Source: Mumia flava (GTDB taxonomy: Bacteria; Actinomycetota; Actinomycetes; Propionibacteriales; Nocardioidaceae). Taken from it: a stretch of DNA of 64,000 nt. The DNA lies in the NCBI RefSeq assembly GCF_002797495.1, contig NZ_PGEZ01000001.1:2728001-2792000 (forward strand), written 5' to 3'. This document shows, piece by piece, positions 17,149 to 25,222 of the stretch; position 1 is the first letter of the stretch, and every line of letters starts with the position of its first letter. The notes under the pieces were generated by a model. The model did not search any database. It had not been told where the DNA came from and worked only from the letters and a program-made list of their open reading frames with translations. The translations under genes and the position numbers were made by a program.

Positions 17149-19659
17149 TTGGAAGTCATGACACGCACCAGCAACTCCCTCCGCGTACGGCCGCGAGGCC
17201 TCCGCGTGACGGTGGCCGGGGCACTGGCGGGCGCGCTCGCCGGCGGCGCCCTGGTCGCGGCGGCGCCCGCGACCGCCGCCACCGTCGACGTCGGCGGCAC
17301 CTCCTACGACGTCACCAGTGCGGTCGCCGGGAAGTACCACTACCAAGCCGCCTACTCCGAGACCAACGACCTCCTCTGGGTCACCAGCACCGCGCACGCG
17401 TTCGTCGACGGCGTCCCGCGGGCGGCCGAGTCCGAGCTGAACGCGCTCGACCCCGACACGCTCGAGGTCCGCCGCACGATCGAGGCCCGTGAGCTCGGCG
17501 CCGGGACCGCGAGCGAGCGGGTCGAGGGGATGTACGGCGTCGCCGTCGACGACGAGAACGACACCGTGTGGACGTCGACCACCCGCGAGGACGCCGTCGT
17601 CGTCTTCGACCAGGACAGCGGCGACCGCGTCGCCACCGTCGAGGCGGGGCACAGCCGTGACATCGCGATCGATCCGTACCGCGACGTGGCCTACGTCTCC
17701 GACCCGCTCGGCGGCACGATCACGAAGATCTCGACCACGACGTACGACGTGGTCGAGACGATCAGCGGGGTGACCGCCGGCTTCTCGCCGATGTCGCTCG
17801 ACCTCGTCGTCGACGAGGACACGGCGCTGCTCTACACGGTCAACCTGAACAACGGGGCGCTGGTCGAGCTCGACTCGCTCGCGAGGCAGACCCGCGTGGT
17901 GTCCCAGACCGGAGGACAGCGCGCCTCCGGCATCGCCGTCGACCTCGACCGCGACCGCGCCTACGTCGCGAGCCAGGACTCGCGCGACCTGCGCACCGTC
18001 GAGCTGTCGACCGGCACCGTCCTGGAGACGGTCGACGCCGGCGCGGCTGCACTGAACGTCGCCGTCGACCACGACGCCGGGCTGGTCTTCACGGCCGTCT
18101 TCGGCGGCAGCCAGGTCCTCGTGACCGACGCCGACACCGGCGCGCGGGTCGGCGCGATCGACGTCGGCTACGCCCCCAACGACGTGGTGGCCGTGGGCGA
18201 TGTGATCTACGCCGTCGACCGTGAGGACAGCGTGGCCGCGGACGGCAACCGCTCCCGGGTCTGGCGGATCGCACCGACCGGCTCCGGCGACCCGGATCCC
18301 GACCCGGATCCGGACCCGGACCCCGAGCCGGCCGAGGCCAGCGTCAGCGTCGCGGCGGACGACGCCGAGCTCGGCGGCACCGTCCGGCTGACGGGCCGGA
18401 ACTGGCTGGTCCGCGACGGCTCCAGCGGGTCGCGGATCGCCGTGAAGCTGAACGACGGGGCGTACTCCCACGTCGCGGGCAGCGGCAACCTGAGCATCTG
18501 GCAGACGGTCGACGCGGCGGACGACGGCTCGTTCTCCGTCGACGTGCCGCTGCCCGACGGCACCGACGCCGGTGCTCGGGGAAGCGCTCCGGCCGCGGAA
18601 CCGGGCACGTACTCCCTGCGGCTGCTGTCCGGCTCGCTCAAGACCGGCGACACCACCCGCTCGGTCAAGACGGCCGACTTCACGGTGGCCGCCGCGGAGG
18701 ACGAGGCCGCCGAGCCGACGGTGACGCTCGACGCGGCCGACGCCCAGGTCGGTGGCACCGTGCGTCTGTCGGGTGAGAACTGGCTGGTCCGGGACGGCTC
18801 CAGCGGGTCCACGATCGCCGTGAAGATCGACGACGGTGCGTACTCCCACACCTCCGGGAGCGGCAACCGGACGATCTGGCAGACGATCGAGGTCGGGGAC
18901 GACGGCTCGTTCTCGTTCGACGTCGCGCTCCCCGACGGATCGACCTCGGGGGCCCGCGGCAGCACGCCCGCCTTCGGGGCCGGCACGCACTCGCTGCGGC
19001 TGCTCACGGGCTCGCTGAAGCCGGGCGACGAGGTTCGCTCGGTGAAGACGGCCGACTTCGCGGTCGCCGCGGCGCCCCGCAACCCGGTCGCCACCACCAT
19101 CGGTGTCTCGGGCGCCAAGAGCGTGCGCCTCGGCAAGCGCGGCGCCGTACGGGTCGCCGTGCGCGGCGACGACCCGACCGGGACCGTGCGGGTCCTCGGC
19201 GCCCGCAACGGCCGCAGCACCACCCTCGGGTCGGCGAAGCTCGGCGGCAACGGCAAGGCGACCGTGCGGTACGCCGCGCGAGGCCCGCTCGGCTACCAGC
19301 GTCTCCGGGTCGCCTACGCAGGGGACGCCGACAACCGCGCGTCGTCGAGCGGGTGGCGGGTCCGGGTCTTCGGCGCCTCCAAGGTCGCGACGAAGGTGAA
19401 GAAGAAGGCGACGCGCAAGCGGCGCGGCAAGGTCAAGGTCGTCGTCAAGGGCCAGGCCCAGCGACCGGTCGGGCGCATCAGCGTGTCCGTCAAGGGCAAG
19501 CGCGGCACGGTGCGCGCGAGCCTGAAGCGGGGCAAGAAGGTCGTGAGGCTGCCGCGCCTCAAGCCCCGCAAGAAGGCGTACAAGGTCGTCGTGCGCTACC
19601 ACGGAAGCGTGAAGCACACGAGCGCGAAGCAGGTGCTGCGCCTCAAGGTGCGGCGCTGA
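17149..19659 (+). CDS. Secreted beta-propeller protein with tandem repeat domains and basic tail
   Basis: An 836-residue exported protein. It has a signal peptide to about residue 43 (PATAA site), a YncE-like beta-propeller (about 45-375, recurrent AVD-x-D and AYVS blades), an Asp-Pro linker (381-393), two about 120-residue repeats (396-515 and 522-641) both containing NWLVRDGSSGS, an Ig-like region (about 645-735), and a Lys/Arg-rich end. No LPXTG anchor or C-terminal membrane helix is seen. TTG 17149 fits AAAGGA four bases upstream; ATG 17158 is the alternative and has poorer spacing. It is divergent from the A-T-TE operon and shares its iron box, so it is probably made under iron starvation. 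Possible roles are siderophore, heme or polymer binding; none is demonstrated by sequence. Confidence 0.82.
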   Translation: MEVMTRTSNSLRVRPRGLRVTVAGALAGALAGGALVAAAPATAATVDVGGTSYDVTSAVAGKYHYQAAYSETNDLLWVTSTAHAFVDGVPRAAESELNALDPDTLEVRRTIEARELGAGTASERVEGMYGVAVDDENDTVWTSTTREDAVVVFDQDSGDRVATVEAGHSRDIAIDPYRDVAYVSDPLGGTITKISTTTYDVVETISGVTAGFSPMSLDLVVDEDTALLYTVNLNNGALVELDSLARQTRVVSQTGGQRASGIAVDLDRDRAYVASQDSRDLRTVELSTGTVLETVDAGAAALNVAVDHDAGLVFTAVFGGSQVLVTDADTGARVGAIDVGYAPNDVVAVGDVIYAVDREDSVAADGNRSRVWRIAPTGSGDPDPDPDPDPDPEPAEASVSVAADDAELGGTVRLTGRNWLVRDGSSGSRIAVKLNDGAYSHVAGSGNLSIWQTVDAADDGSFSVDVPLPDGTDAGARGSAPAAEPGTYSLRLLSGSLKTGDTTRSVKTADFTVAAAEDEAAEPTVTLDAADAQVGGTVRLSGENWLVRDGSSGSTIAVKIDDGAYSHTSGSGNRTIWQTIEVGDDGSFSFDVALPDGSTSGARGSTPAFGAGTHSLRLLTGSLKPGDEVRSVKTADFAVAAAPRNPVATTIGVSGAKSVRLGKRGAVRVAVRGDDPTGTVRVLGARNGRSTTLGSAKLGGNGKATVRYAARGPLGYQRLRVAYAGDADNRASSSGWRVRVFGASKVATKVKKKATRKRRGKVKVVVKGQAQRPVGRISVSVKGKRGTVRASLKRGKKVVRLPRLKPRKKAYKVVVRYHGSVKHTSAKQVLRLKVRR

Positions 19660-19674
19660 CCTGGCGGAGCCTCG

Positions 19675-20328
19675 CTACGCGGCGGGTGGTCGGGCCTCGG
19701 GCTCGGCCACCCGCCGCGCCGTCGCCGCGACCAGCGCGCCGACGGCGTCGAGGGACTCGACGGACGTGTCCCGGACGCAGCGGGCCCACTGTCCGTCGCC
19801 GCCGACGACCGTGACCTCGCCGAGCTCGTCGATCGTCATCGCGCCCGCCTTCACGAGGGCCTCCTTGCGGACCCAGATCATCCCGAAGCGCCTCGCGGGA
19901 TCGTCCGCGCCGCTCACCCATGCCCGCTCCTGCGCGGTCAGGGCCCGGGCCGGGAGCGCCCGACCGCGCAGCCGACCCAGATCCTCCACGTCGATGCCGC
20001 AGGCCTCGTCGGCGGCGAGCGCGGCCACGTGGGTGCGGGTGTGGGCCAGGCTCACGTGCAGCCGGGACTCGCCGTCGATCCGGGGGCGACCGTGCGGGCC
20101 GCCGCAGGTCGCGCAGCACTGGATGACGACCAGGCGCCGGGGGTCGCGTCCGAGAGCCTCGCCGGCGACCTGGCGGACGAGCACGTGCGCGGCCGCGAAC
20201 GCGTCCCGGTCGTCGGCGCGCCGCAGGGCCGACCAGCGGTCCCGCTCGAGCGGCGTCAGCCAGTCGGGAGCGTCCGGAGCCGTGGCCAGGACCGAGGCCG
20301 TGCTCGCGACGCGGCTGCTCAGCTCCAA
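19675..20328 (-). CDS. 4'-phosphopantetheinyl transferase (Sfp/EntD type)
   Basis: A 217-residue enzyme that primes carrier domains with phosphopantetheine from CoA. It has the family signatures: HVSLAHT (91-97), GIDVED with Asp113 and Glu115 for Mg2+, and WVRKEALVK (152-160) with Glu156. The start is a TTG at 20328 inside the end of the synthetase gene, supported by GAGGAG eight bases upstream; no ATG or GTG is suitably placed. As last gene of the operon it would activate the carrier domains of the EntB-like and EntF-like proteins and perhaps that of the separate A-T-TE enzyme. Confidence 0.92.
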   Translation of the reverse strand: MELSSRVASTASVLATAPDAPDWLTPLERDRWSALRRADDRDAFAAAHVLVRQVAGEALGRDPRRLVVIQCCATCGGPHGRPRIDGESRLHVSLAHTRTHVAALAADEACGIDVEDLGRLRGRALPARALTAQERAWVSGADDPARRFGMIWVRKEALVKAGAMTIDELGEVTVVGGDGQWARCVRDTSVESLDAVGALVAATARRVAEPEARPPAA

Positions 20329-23300
20329 CGCTCGATCTCCTCGGTGACGATCGCGCCCACCCTCGCGACGTGCGGTTCGCGGACCAGGTCGGGGTGCGTG
20401 GCCTCGAGCCTACGGACGTCGACCGTGCCGTCGACGTACCGCTCCCAGGCCTTGGCGCTCAACCAGTGCTCCTCCCGCGGTGCCGCTGCGGTGACGTGCA
20501 CGAGGTCGTGGTGCAGGACCTCGTGCCGGGCGTTGCGGACCATCGCCGCGCACGCGTGCACGCTGCGGATGCTCGCCTCCAGCGTCTGCGGCGGCAGCGC
20601 CGCCAGCGCGCTCGCACCCTCGCGGAGGATCTCCACGGTGCGCGCGCGGTCGAGACTCTCGTCGGCGCGCTCCTCCAGACCGGCGATCCGCAGCACACCG
20701 CGGAGGGCCTCGGTCTCGGTCGGCGCACCGAGGTGCTGCCACTGGTCCGAGGGGTAGGCGTCCAGCAGGACGACGGCACCGACCTCGCCACCGCTCGCGA
20801 GGGCGAGCCGCGCCACCTCGTGCGCGGCCATCCCCCCGACGGACCAGCCCACCAGATGGAGAGGGCCGTCGCCGGCGCGCGACCGGATGTCGGAGAGCAT
20901 CAGTCGCGCCCAGGAGGTCAGGCTCTCCGGCCAGCCGCCTTCCTCGTCCTGAGCGCCGTCCAGGCCGGGTGCCTGCAGAGCGTGCACCGGGAGGTCCGGT
21001 GGCAGGTGGCGCAGCAGACTCGTGTAGCACCAGCCGAGGCCGCCTGCCGGCGGGAGCGCGATCAGAGGTGGGCCGGACCGCCCGGGTCGCAGCGTGATCA
21101 TCCGGGCGAGGTCGTGACGCCGGTCCGTGCCGCGCGCGCGGTCCGGGGTCGCGGTGACGAGGCGAGCGAGCGCGGAGGGGCGTGGGTTCTCGAACAGGTC
21201 GGACAGCCGCAGCGTCGCTCCGGTGACGTCCTCGATCTCGCCGAGCAGCCGCAAGGCGAGCAGCGAGGTGGTGCCCAGCGCGAAGAGGTCGTCGTCGGGG
21301 CCCACGCTCGTCTCGAGCAGGCGACCGGCTGCACGGCACACCTCCTCGGTGGTCCGGTCCTGCGGCACGGCCGTCGGTCGGGGGACCGGTGCGCGGGCGG
21401 CGGTCGAGGCGAGAGCGCGTCGGTCGGTCTTGCCGCTGGCGGTGGTCGGGACCGCCGCCAGCGGCACGTAGCGGGACGGGCGCATCGCGTCGGTGAGACT
21501 CGCCCGCGCCGCACGGGTGAGCGCCCGCACGGCGCGCTCGTCGGACGTGGCGTGGTCGTCGGAGGTCGTGCCGGCCGGGGGCGGTCCGCCCGCCGCGACG
21601 ACGTCAGCGGGCCGCGTCGGCACGTAGCAGGCGACGAGCTCGTCGGCGCCCGCAGCGCGGGGGACCACGACGACGGCGACGTCGTCGACCTCCGCGACGG
21701 CACCGAGCACCTGCTCGACCTCGCCGAGCTCGATCCGCTGACCCGCGATCTTCACTTGGTCGTCGAGCCGGCCGAGGTACTCGAGCGTCCCGTCGTGACG
21801 CCAGCGAGCGCGGTCGCCGGTGCGGTACAGGCGGCTGCCGCCCGCGAGCGGATGGCGCACGAACGCCGCGGCCGTCGCGTCCGGCCGACCGGCGTATCCG
21901 TCGGCGAGCTGCACGCCGGCCAGGCACAGCTCACCGGCCATCCCGATCCCGAGGGGACGACCGGCCGGGTCGAGGACGTAGGCACGGGTGTTCCAGACCG
22001 GCCGTCCGATGGGGACCAGGGTGCGGTCCCGGCGCGGGTCGGTGTCGTGCACGGTGACGTCGACGGCTGCCTCGGTCGGTCCGTAGAGGTTGACCGGAGC
22101 GGTCCCGAAGACGGTCGCCGCGCCCTCGACGAGGTCCGGCGTCAGCGCCTCCCCGCTGCAGACGACGTGCCGCACCCGAGCGCCCTGCAGCCGTTCGCGG
22201 GCCCGCCGGTCGGCGAGGAGCACCCGCAGCATCGACGGCACGAAGTGCAGCACGTCGACCCGCTCCCTGACGACGACGTCCGCGAGCGCACGCGGGTCGC
22301 GGTGCGCACCCGGCTCGGCCACCACGACTCCGGCCCTGACCTGCAGCGGCCAGAACAGCTCCCAGACGGAGACGTCGAACGAGATCGGGGTCTTGTGCAG
22401 GACCCGGTCGCCCGGCGCCAGCGGGAGATGGTGCTGCATCCAGGCCAACCGGTTGTCGATCGCGCGGTGGCTCACGACGACGCCCTTCGGCCGTCCGGTC
22501 GATCCGGAGGTGAACAGGACGTACGCGGGGTCGTCGGGGCCGGCGCGACGGCCGGGCGGACGCCCGCGGCGCTCCACCGAGCGCGGCTCCTCCGCGTACG
22601 GCGGGCCTGCGATGTCGATCCGGTGCACGCCGGACGGCAGCGCGCCGTCGGACCCGTCGGAGGTGACGACCACGGAGATCCCGGCGTCCTCGACCATCGC
22701 GGCGATCCGCGCGGGCGGCAGACCCGGTTCGAGGGGGCAGAAGGCGGCGCCGGAGCGGACCACCCCGTGCACGGCGGCGAACAGCGCGGGCGAGCGCTCG
22801 AGCGCGACCCCGACCACGGCGCCGGGGTGGGCGGCCCCGGCCTGCTCGATCGCGTCCGCCACCCGGTCGGCCTCGGCGGACAGCTCGGCGTACGTGAGCG
22901 TCCGTCCGCGCCAGACCAGCGCGACGGCGTCGGGACCGGCGCCGACGGCTTCGTCGAACGCCTCCGCGAGCGTGCGGGGTGCGACCGGGTGGGCGGTGTC
23001 GTTGAACGTCTCGACGACCAGGTGGTGCTCCTGCGGCGGCAGCAGCGGGAGGTCGACGATCCTGGTCTCGGGCGCAGCCGCGGCGAACCGCCCGAGCCAC
23101 GCGGCGATCCGGTGGGCGTGGGCCTCGGTGCTCGCCCGGTCGTACAGACGTGGGTTGGCGTCGATCTCGAGCGCCACCGGGCCCCGCCCCAGGACGCCGC
23201 GCAGGCACCAGGTCATGTCCTCGACCGGGCCCGCGGTGACGTTGCGGATGCGTCCGCGGGCGTCGCCGAGGTCGAGGACCGGCGCGAACGGCACGAGGTT

Positions 23301-24344
23301 CACCTGCGGGCCGAAGGGCGCCGGGACGCCGCGTCGCCGCAGGGTCCGAGCGAGGTCCTCCTGCCGGTAGCACGCGTGCGCGCCGGCGTCGGCGATCTCG
23401 GCGGCGATCACGCCGACCAGGTCGCCGACCCTGACGTCGGTCGGGGCGGTCACGGGGAGGACGTTCGTGGCCGTGCACACGGTGCGGGCCCGTGCCGGCG
23501 GGCGCTCACCGGCCGCAGCGCGGTTCATCAGCGGGAGACCGACCCGGACCGCCGTCGTGCCCGGCTCGACCAGCCGCGCGAGGTAGGCGGCGAGAGCCCC
23601 CACCACGACCTCGGTCCAGCGTGCGCCGAGGCCGCGCGCCTGCGTGAGGAGGGCCTGCTGCACCGCGTCCGGAAGGTCCAGGGTGACCCGCAACGCACGA
23701 TCGGCGACCTCGGCGACCTGGCCCGCGACGTTCGACGGGCCGGTGGCGTCCGCGGTCCGCTCCTCCCAGTGCCGTCGGTCGGCCTCCCGAACCTCGGCGA
23801 GGGCGGCGTCGTCGGTGACCAGGTCCGCGACCCCGGCGGTCACCGGGTCGGGTGTCGCGCCGCGGTAGTACGCGGCCACCCGGCGGGCGAGCTGGACGAA
23901 CCCGAACCCGTCGACGACGAGGTGGTGGGCGGCGTGCAGCCACCAGCACCGTCCGTCGCCGAAGCGCAGCACCGCCGTCCTGGTCACCTCGCCGGCCTCC
24001 AGGTCCATCGGGCGACGGATCGCGGCACCGACCCGGGATCGGGCGTCGGCCTCGTCGGTCACGTCGTGCACCGGCACCACGACCGGACCCGGCCGGAGGA
24101 CCTGCTGCTGCGGTCCGTCCGGTCCCACGCGCACCCGCACCCGCAGCTGCTCGTGGTCGGCGTAGGTCCGGGCGAGGGCGTCGGTCAGCCGCGCGACGTC
24201 GAGGCCCTCGGCCACCTCGACGACCTCGGCCGTGATGTACGCGGGGCTGCCGGGTGCGAGGAGCTGGGCGAAGTACAGGCCCTGCTGTGCCGAGGTCAGC
24301 GGGAACCAGGCGCCCTCGGGCTGGTCCTGCACCGGTCCGGTCAC
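20319..24344 (-). CDS. entF: EntF-like NRPS module C-A-T-TE, predicted serine-activating
   Basis: A 1341-residue synthetase. Condensation domain about 12-435 with HHLVVDG (140-146); adenylation about 450-985 with FTSGSTGRPKG (611-621) and Lys972; carrier about 995-1065; thioesterase about 1090-1341 with GWSVGG (Ser1168), Asp1195 and His1317. Reading pocket residues against GrsA gives Asp657, Val658, Trp661, His700, Val728, Ser730, Leu753, Val761, Asp762, Lys972, i.e. DVWHVSLVDK, a serine-type code. The GWSxGG thioesterase matches EntF, which trimerises and cyclises. The carrier motif is LGTTSL instead of LGGxSL, though Ser1027 is kept. GTG 24344 overlaps the previous stop (GTGA). Predicted job: joining DHB to Ser and releasing an enterobactin-like ester. 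Confidence 0.92.
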   Translation of the reverse strand: MTGPVQDQPEGAWFPLTSAQQGLYFAQLLAPGSPAYITAEVVEVAEGLDVARLTDALARTYADHEQLRVRVRVGPDGPQQQVLRPGPVVVPVHDVTDEADARSRVGAAIRRPMDLEAGEVTRTAVLRFGDGRCWWLHAAHHLVVDGFGFVQLARRVAAYYRGATPDPVTAGVADLVTDDAALAEVREADRRHWEERTADATGPSNVAGQVAEVADRALRVTLDLPDAVQQALLTQARGLGARWTEVVVGALAAYLARLVEPGTTAVRVGLPLMNRAAAGERPPARARTVCTATNVLPVTAPTDVRVGDLVGVIAAEIADAGAHACYRQEDLARTLRRRGVPAPFGPQVNLVPFAPVLDLGDARGRIRNVTAGPVEDMTWCLRGVLGRGPVALEIDANPRLYDRASTEAHAHRIAAWLGRFAAAAPETRIVDLPLLPPQEHHLVVETFNDTAHPVAPRTLAEAFDEAVGAGPDAVALVWRGRTLTYAELSAEADRVADAIEQAGAAHPGAVVGVALERSPALFAAVHGVVRSGAAFCPLEPGLPPARIAAMVEDAGISVVVTSDGSDGALPSGVHRIDIAGPPYAEEPRSVERRGRPPGRRAGPDDPAYVLFTSGSTGRPKGVVVSHRAIDNRLAWMQHHLPLAPGDRVLHKTPISFDVSVWELFWPLQVRAGVVVAEPGAHRDPRALADVVVRERVDVLHFVPSMLRVLLADRRARERLQGARVRHVVCSGEALTPDLVEGAATVFGTAPVNLYGPTEAAVDVTVHDTDPRRDRTLVPIGRPVWNTRAYVLDPAGRPLGIGMAGELCLAGVQLADGYAGRPDATAAAFVRHPLAGGSRLYRTGDRARWRHDGTLEYLGRLDDQVKIAGQRIELGEVEQVLGAVAEVDDVAVVVVPRAAGADELVACYVPTRPADVVAAGGPPPAGTTSDDHATSDERAVRALTRAARASLTDAMRPSRYVPLAAVPTTASGKTDRRALASTAARAPVPRPTAVPQDRTTEEVCRAAGRLLETSVGPDDDLFALGTTSLLALRLLGEIEDVTGATLRLSDLFENPRPSALARLVTATPDRARGTDRRHDLARMITLRPGRSGPPLIALPPAGGLGWCYTSLLRHLPPDLPVHALQAPGLDGAQDEEGGWPESLTSWARLMLSDIRSRAGDGPLHLVGWSVGGMAAHEVARLALASGGEVGAVVLLDAYPSDQWQHLGAPTETEALRGVLRIAGLEERADESLDRARTVEILREGASALAALPPQTLEASIRSVHACAAMVRNARHEVLHHDLVHVTAAAPREEHWLSAKAWERYVDGTVDVRRLEATHPDLVREPHVARVGAIVTEEIERWS

Positions 24345-25222
24345 GGGGTCGCGACGCCCGCCCGGGCGATGCGGGTGAGCAGGAACCCCGTCGAGCCGCT
24401 CGTCGCGAAGTCGACGAAGTCGACGTCGACCCCGAGGTCCGCGAGCTCGTCCAGGAGGTCGAACGCGCGGACCGAGTCCAACCCGGCGTCGAAGACGCTG
24501 CGGGACGGCTCGGCGACGAGCGCGGCGCCGGCCGCCTCGTCGTCGAGCAGCCGGCCGAGCCGGGTCGCGAGCCAGTCGTCCCACGCCGACGGTGGTGTCC
24601 AGGCCGAGACGGCGTCGGCCGTGGTGAGCACGACACCACAGGTCGCGGCGACGTGGTGCAGCGCGCGCGTGTGGTCGGCCGCGCTGAAGTCGGCGACCGC
24701 GTCGGCCGCGACGAACGGGGCGATGTCGAGCATGAACGCGTCGGTCGCGGTCGCCGCGATCCCGATGTGTCCGTAGATCCCGCAGACCATCAGCTGGTCG
24801 CGACCGGCGGCGCGGACCCGCTCCGCCAGGTCGGTGCGCGCGAACGCGCTGTAGCGGTGCTTGGTGAGCACCGTCTCGCCCGGGCGCGGCGCGAGCGCGG
24901 TCACGATGTCGGTCTGGTCCGGGTCCGCGCCGATCCCCGGTCCCCACCGGTCGGCGAGGAGCCCGCGCGCGTGCGCCGGCTGGTCGCCGGGCTGCGCGGT
25001 GTAGACGACCGGGACGCCCGCGCGACGTGCCGCGTCGAGCAGGACCGCGCAGTGGCGGACCGCGTCGGTGTAGGCCACGCAGTCCGGCGCGAAGACGCGG
25101 GTGAAGTAGCGCTGCATGTCGTGCACGAGCAGGACCGAGCGTGCCGGGTCGAGCCGCCACGGCAGCCGGTTCGACCAGGTCGGTTCGTCCGGCGTGTAGG
25201 AGACGGTCTGGGGCAGGGTCAT
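24341..25222 (-). CDS. entB: Isochorismatase with aryl carrier domain (EntB-like)
   Basis: A 293-residue bifunctional protein. The isochorismatase domain (about 1-210) has the acidic LLVHDMQRYF with Asp35, Lys121 in LTKHRYSAF, and CGIYGHIG followed by TDAFMLDI, all as in EntB/DhbB. The C-terminal carrier (about 213-293) carries FDAGLDSVR with Ser250 as the phosphopantetheine site. It hydrolyses isochorismate to 2,3-dihydro-2,3-dihydroxybenzoate and later holds the activated DHB for the condensation domain. ATG 25222 shares a base with the preceding stop (TGATG), and its own stop overlaps the NRPS start. Confidence 0.94.
   Translation of the reverse strand: MTLPQTVSYTPDEPTWSNRLPWRLDPARSVLLVHDMQRYFTRVFAPDCVAYTDAVRHCAVLLDAARRAGVPVVYTAQPGDQPAHARGLLADRWGPGIGADPDQTDIVTALAPRPGETVLTKHRYSAFARTDLAERVRAAGRDQLMVCGIYGHIGIAATATDAFMLDIAPFVAADAVADFSAADHTRALHHVAATCGVVLTTADAVSAWTPPSAWDDWLATRLGRLLDDEAAGAALVAEPSRSVFDAGLDSVRAFDLLDELADLGVDVDFVDFATSGSTGFLLTRIARAGVATP

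Noticed and set aside
17125-19617. 830-codon open frame antisense to the secreted propeller gene
   Set aside because: The sense strand encodes a signal peptide, blades and repeats; the antisense product is Arg/Asp/Gly/Val-biased with no motif, as expected for the mirror of high-GC coding DNA.
17149-19659. HtaA-type heme-binding domains in the secreted protein
   Set aside because: The repeats share a Trp and Gly-rich look, but the sequence does not match the HtaA pattern I know; only a neutral description is justified.
20370-24776. 1468-codon open frame antisense to the NRPS gene
   Set aside because: It crosses two genes and lacks any domain; the minus-strand frame has all C-A-T-TE motifs. 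Stop codons are simply rare in this GC-rich antisense frame.
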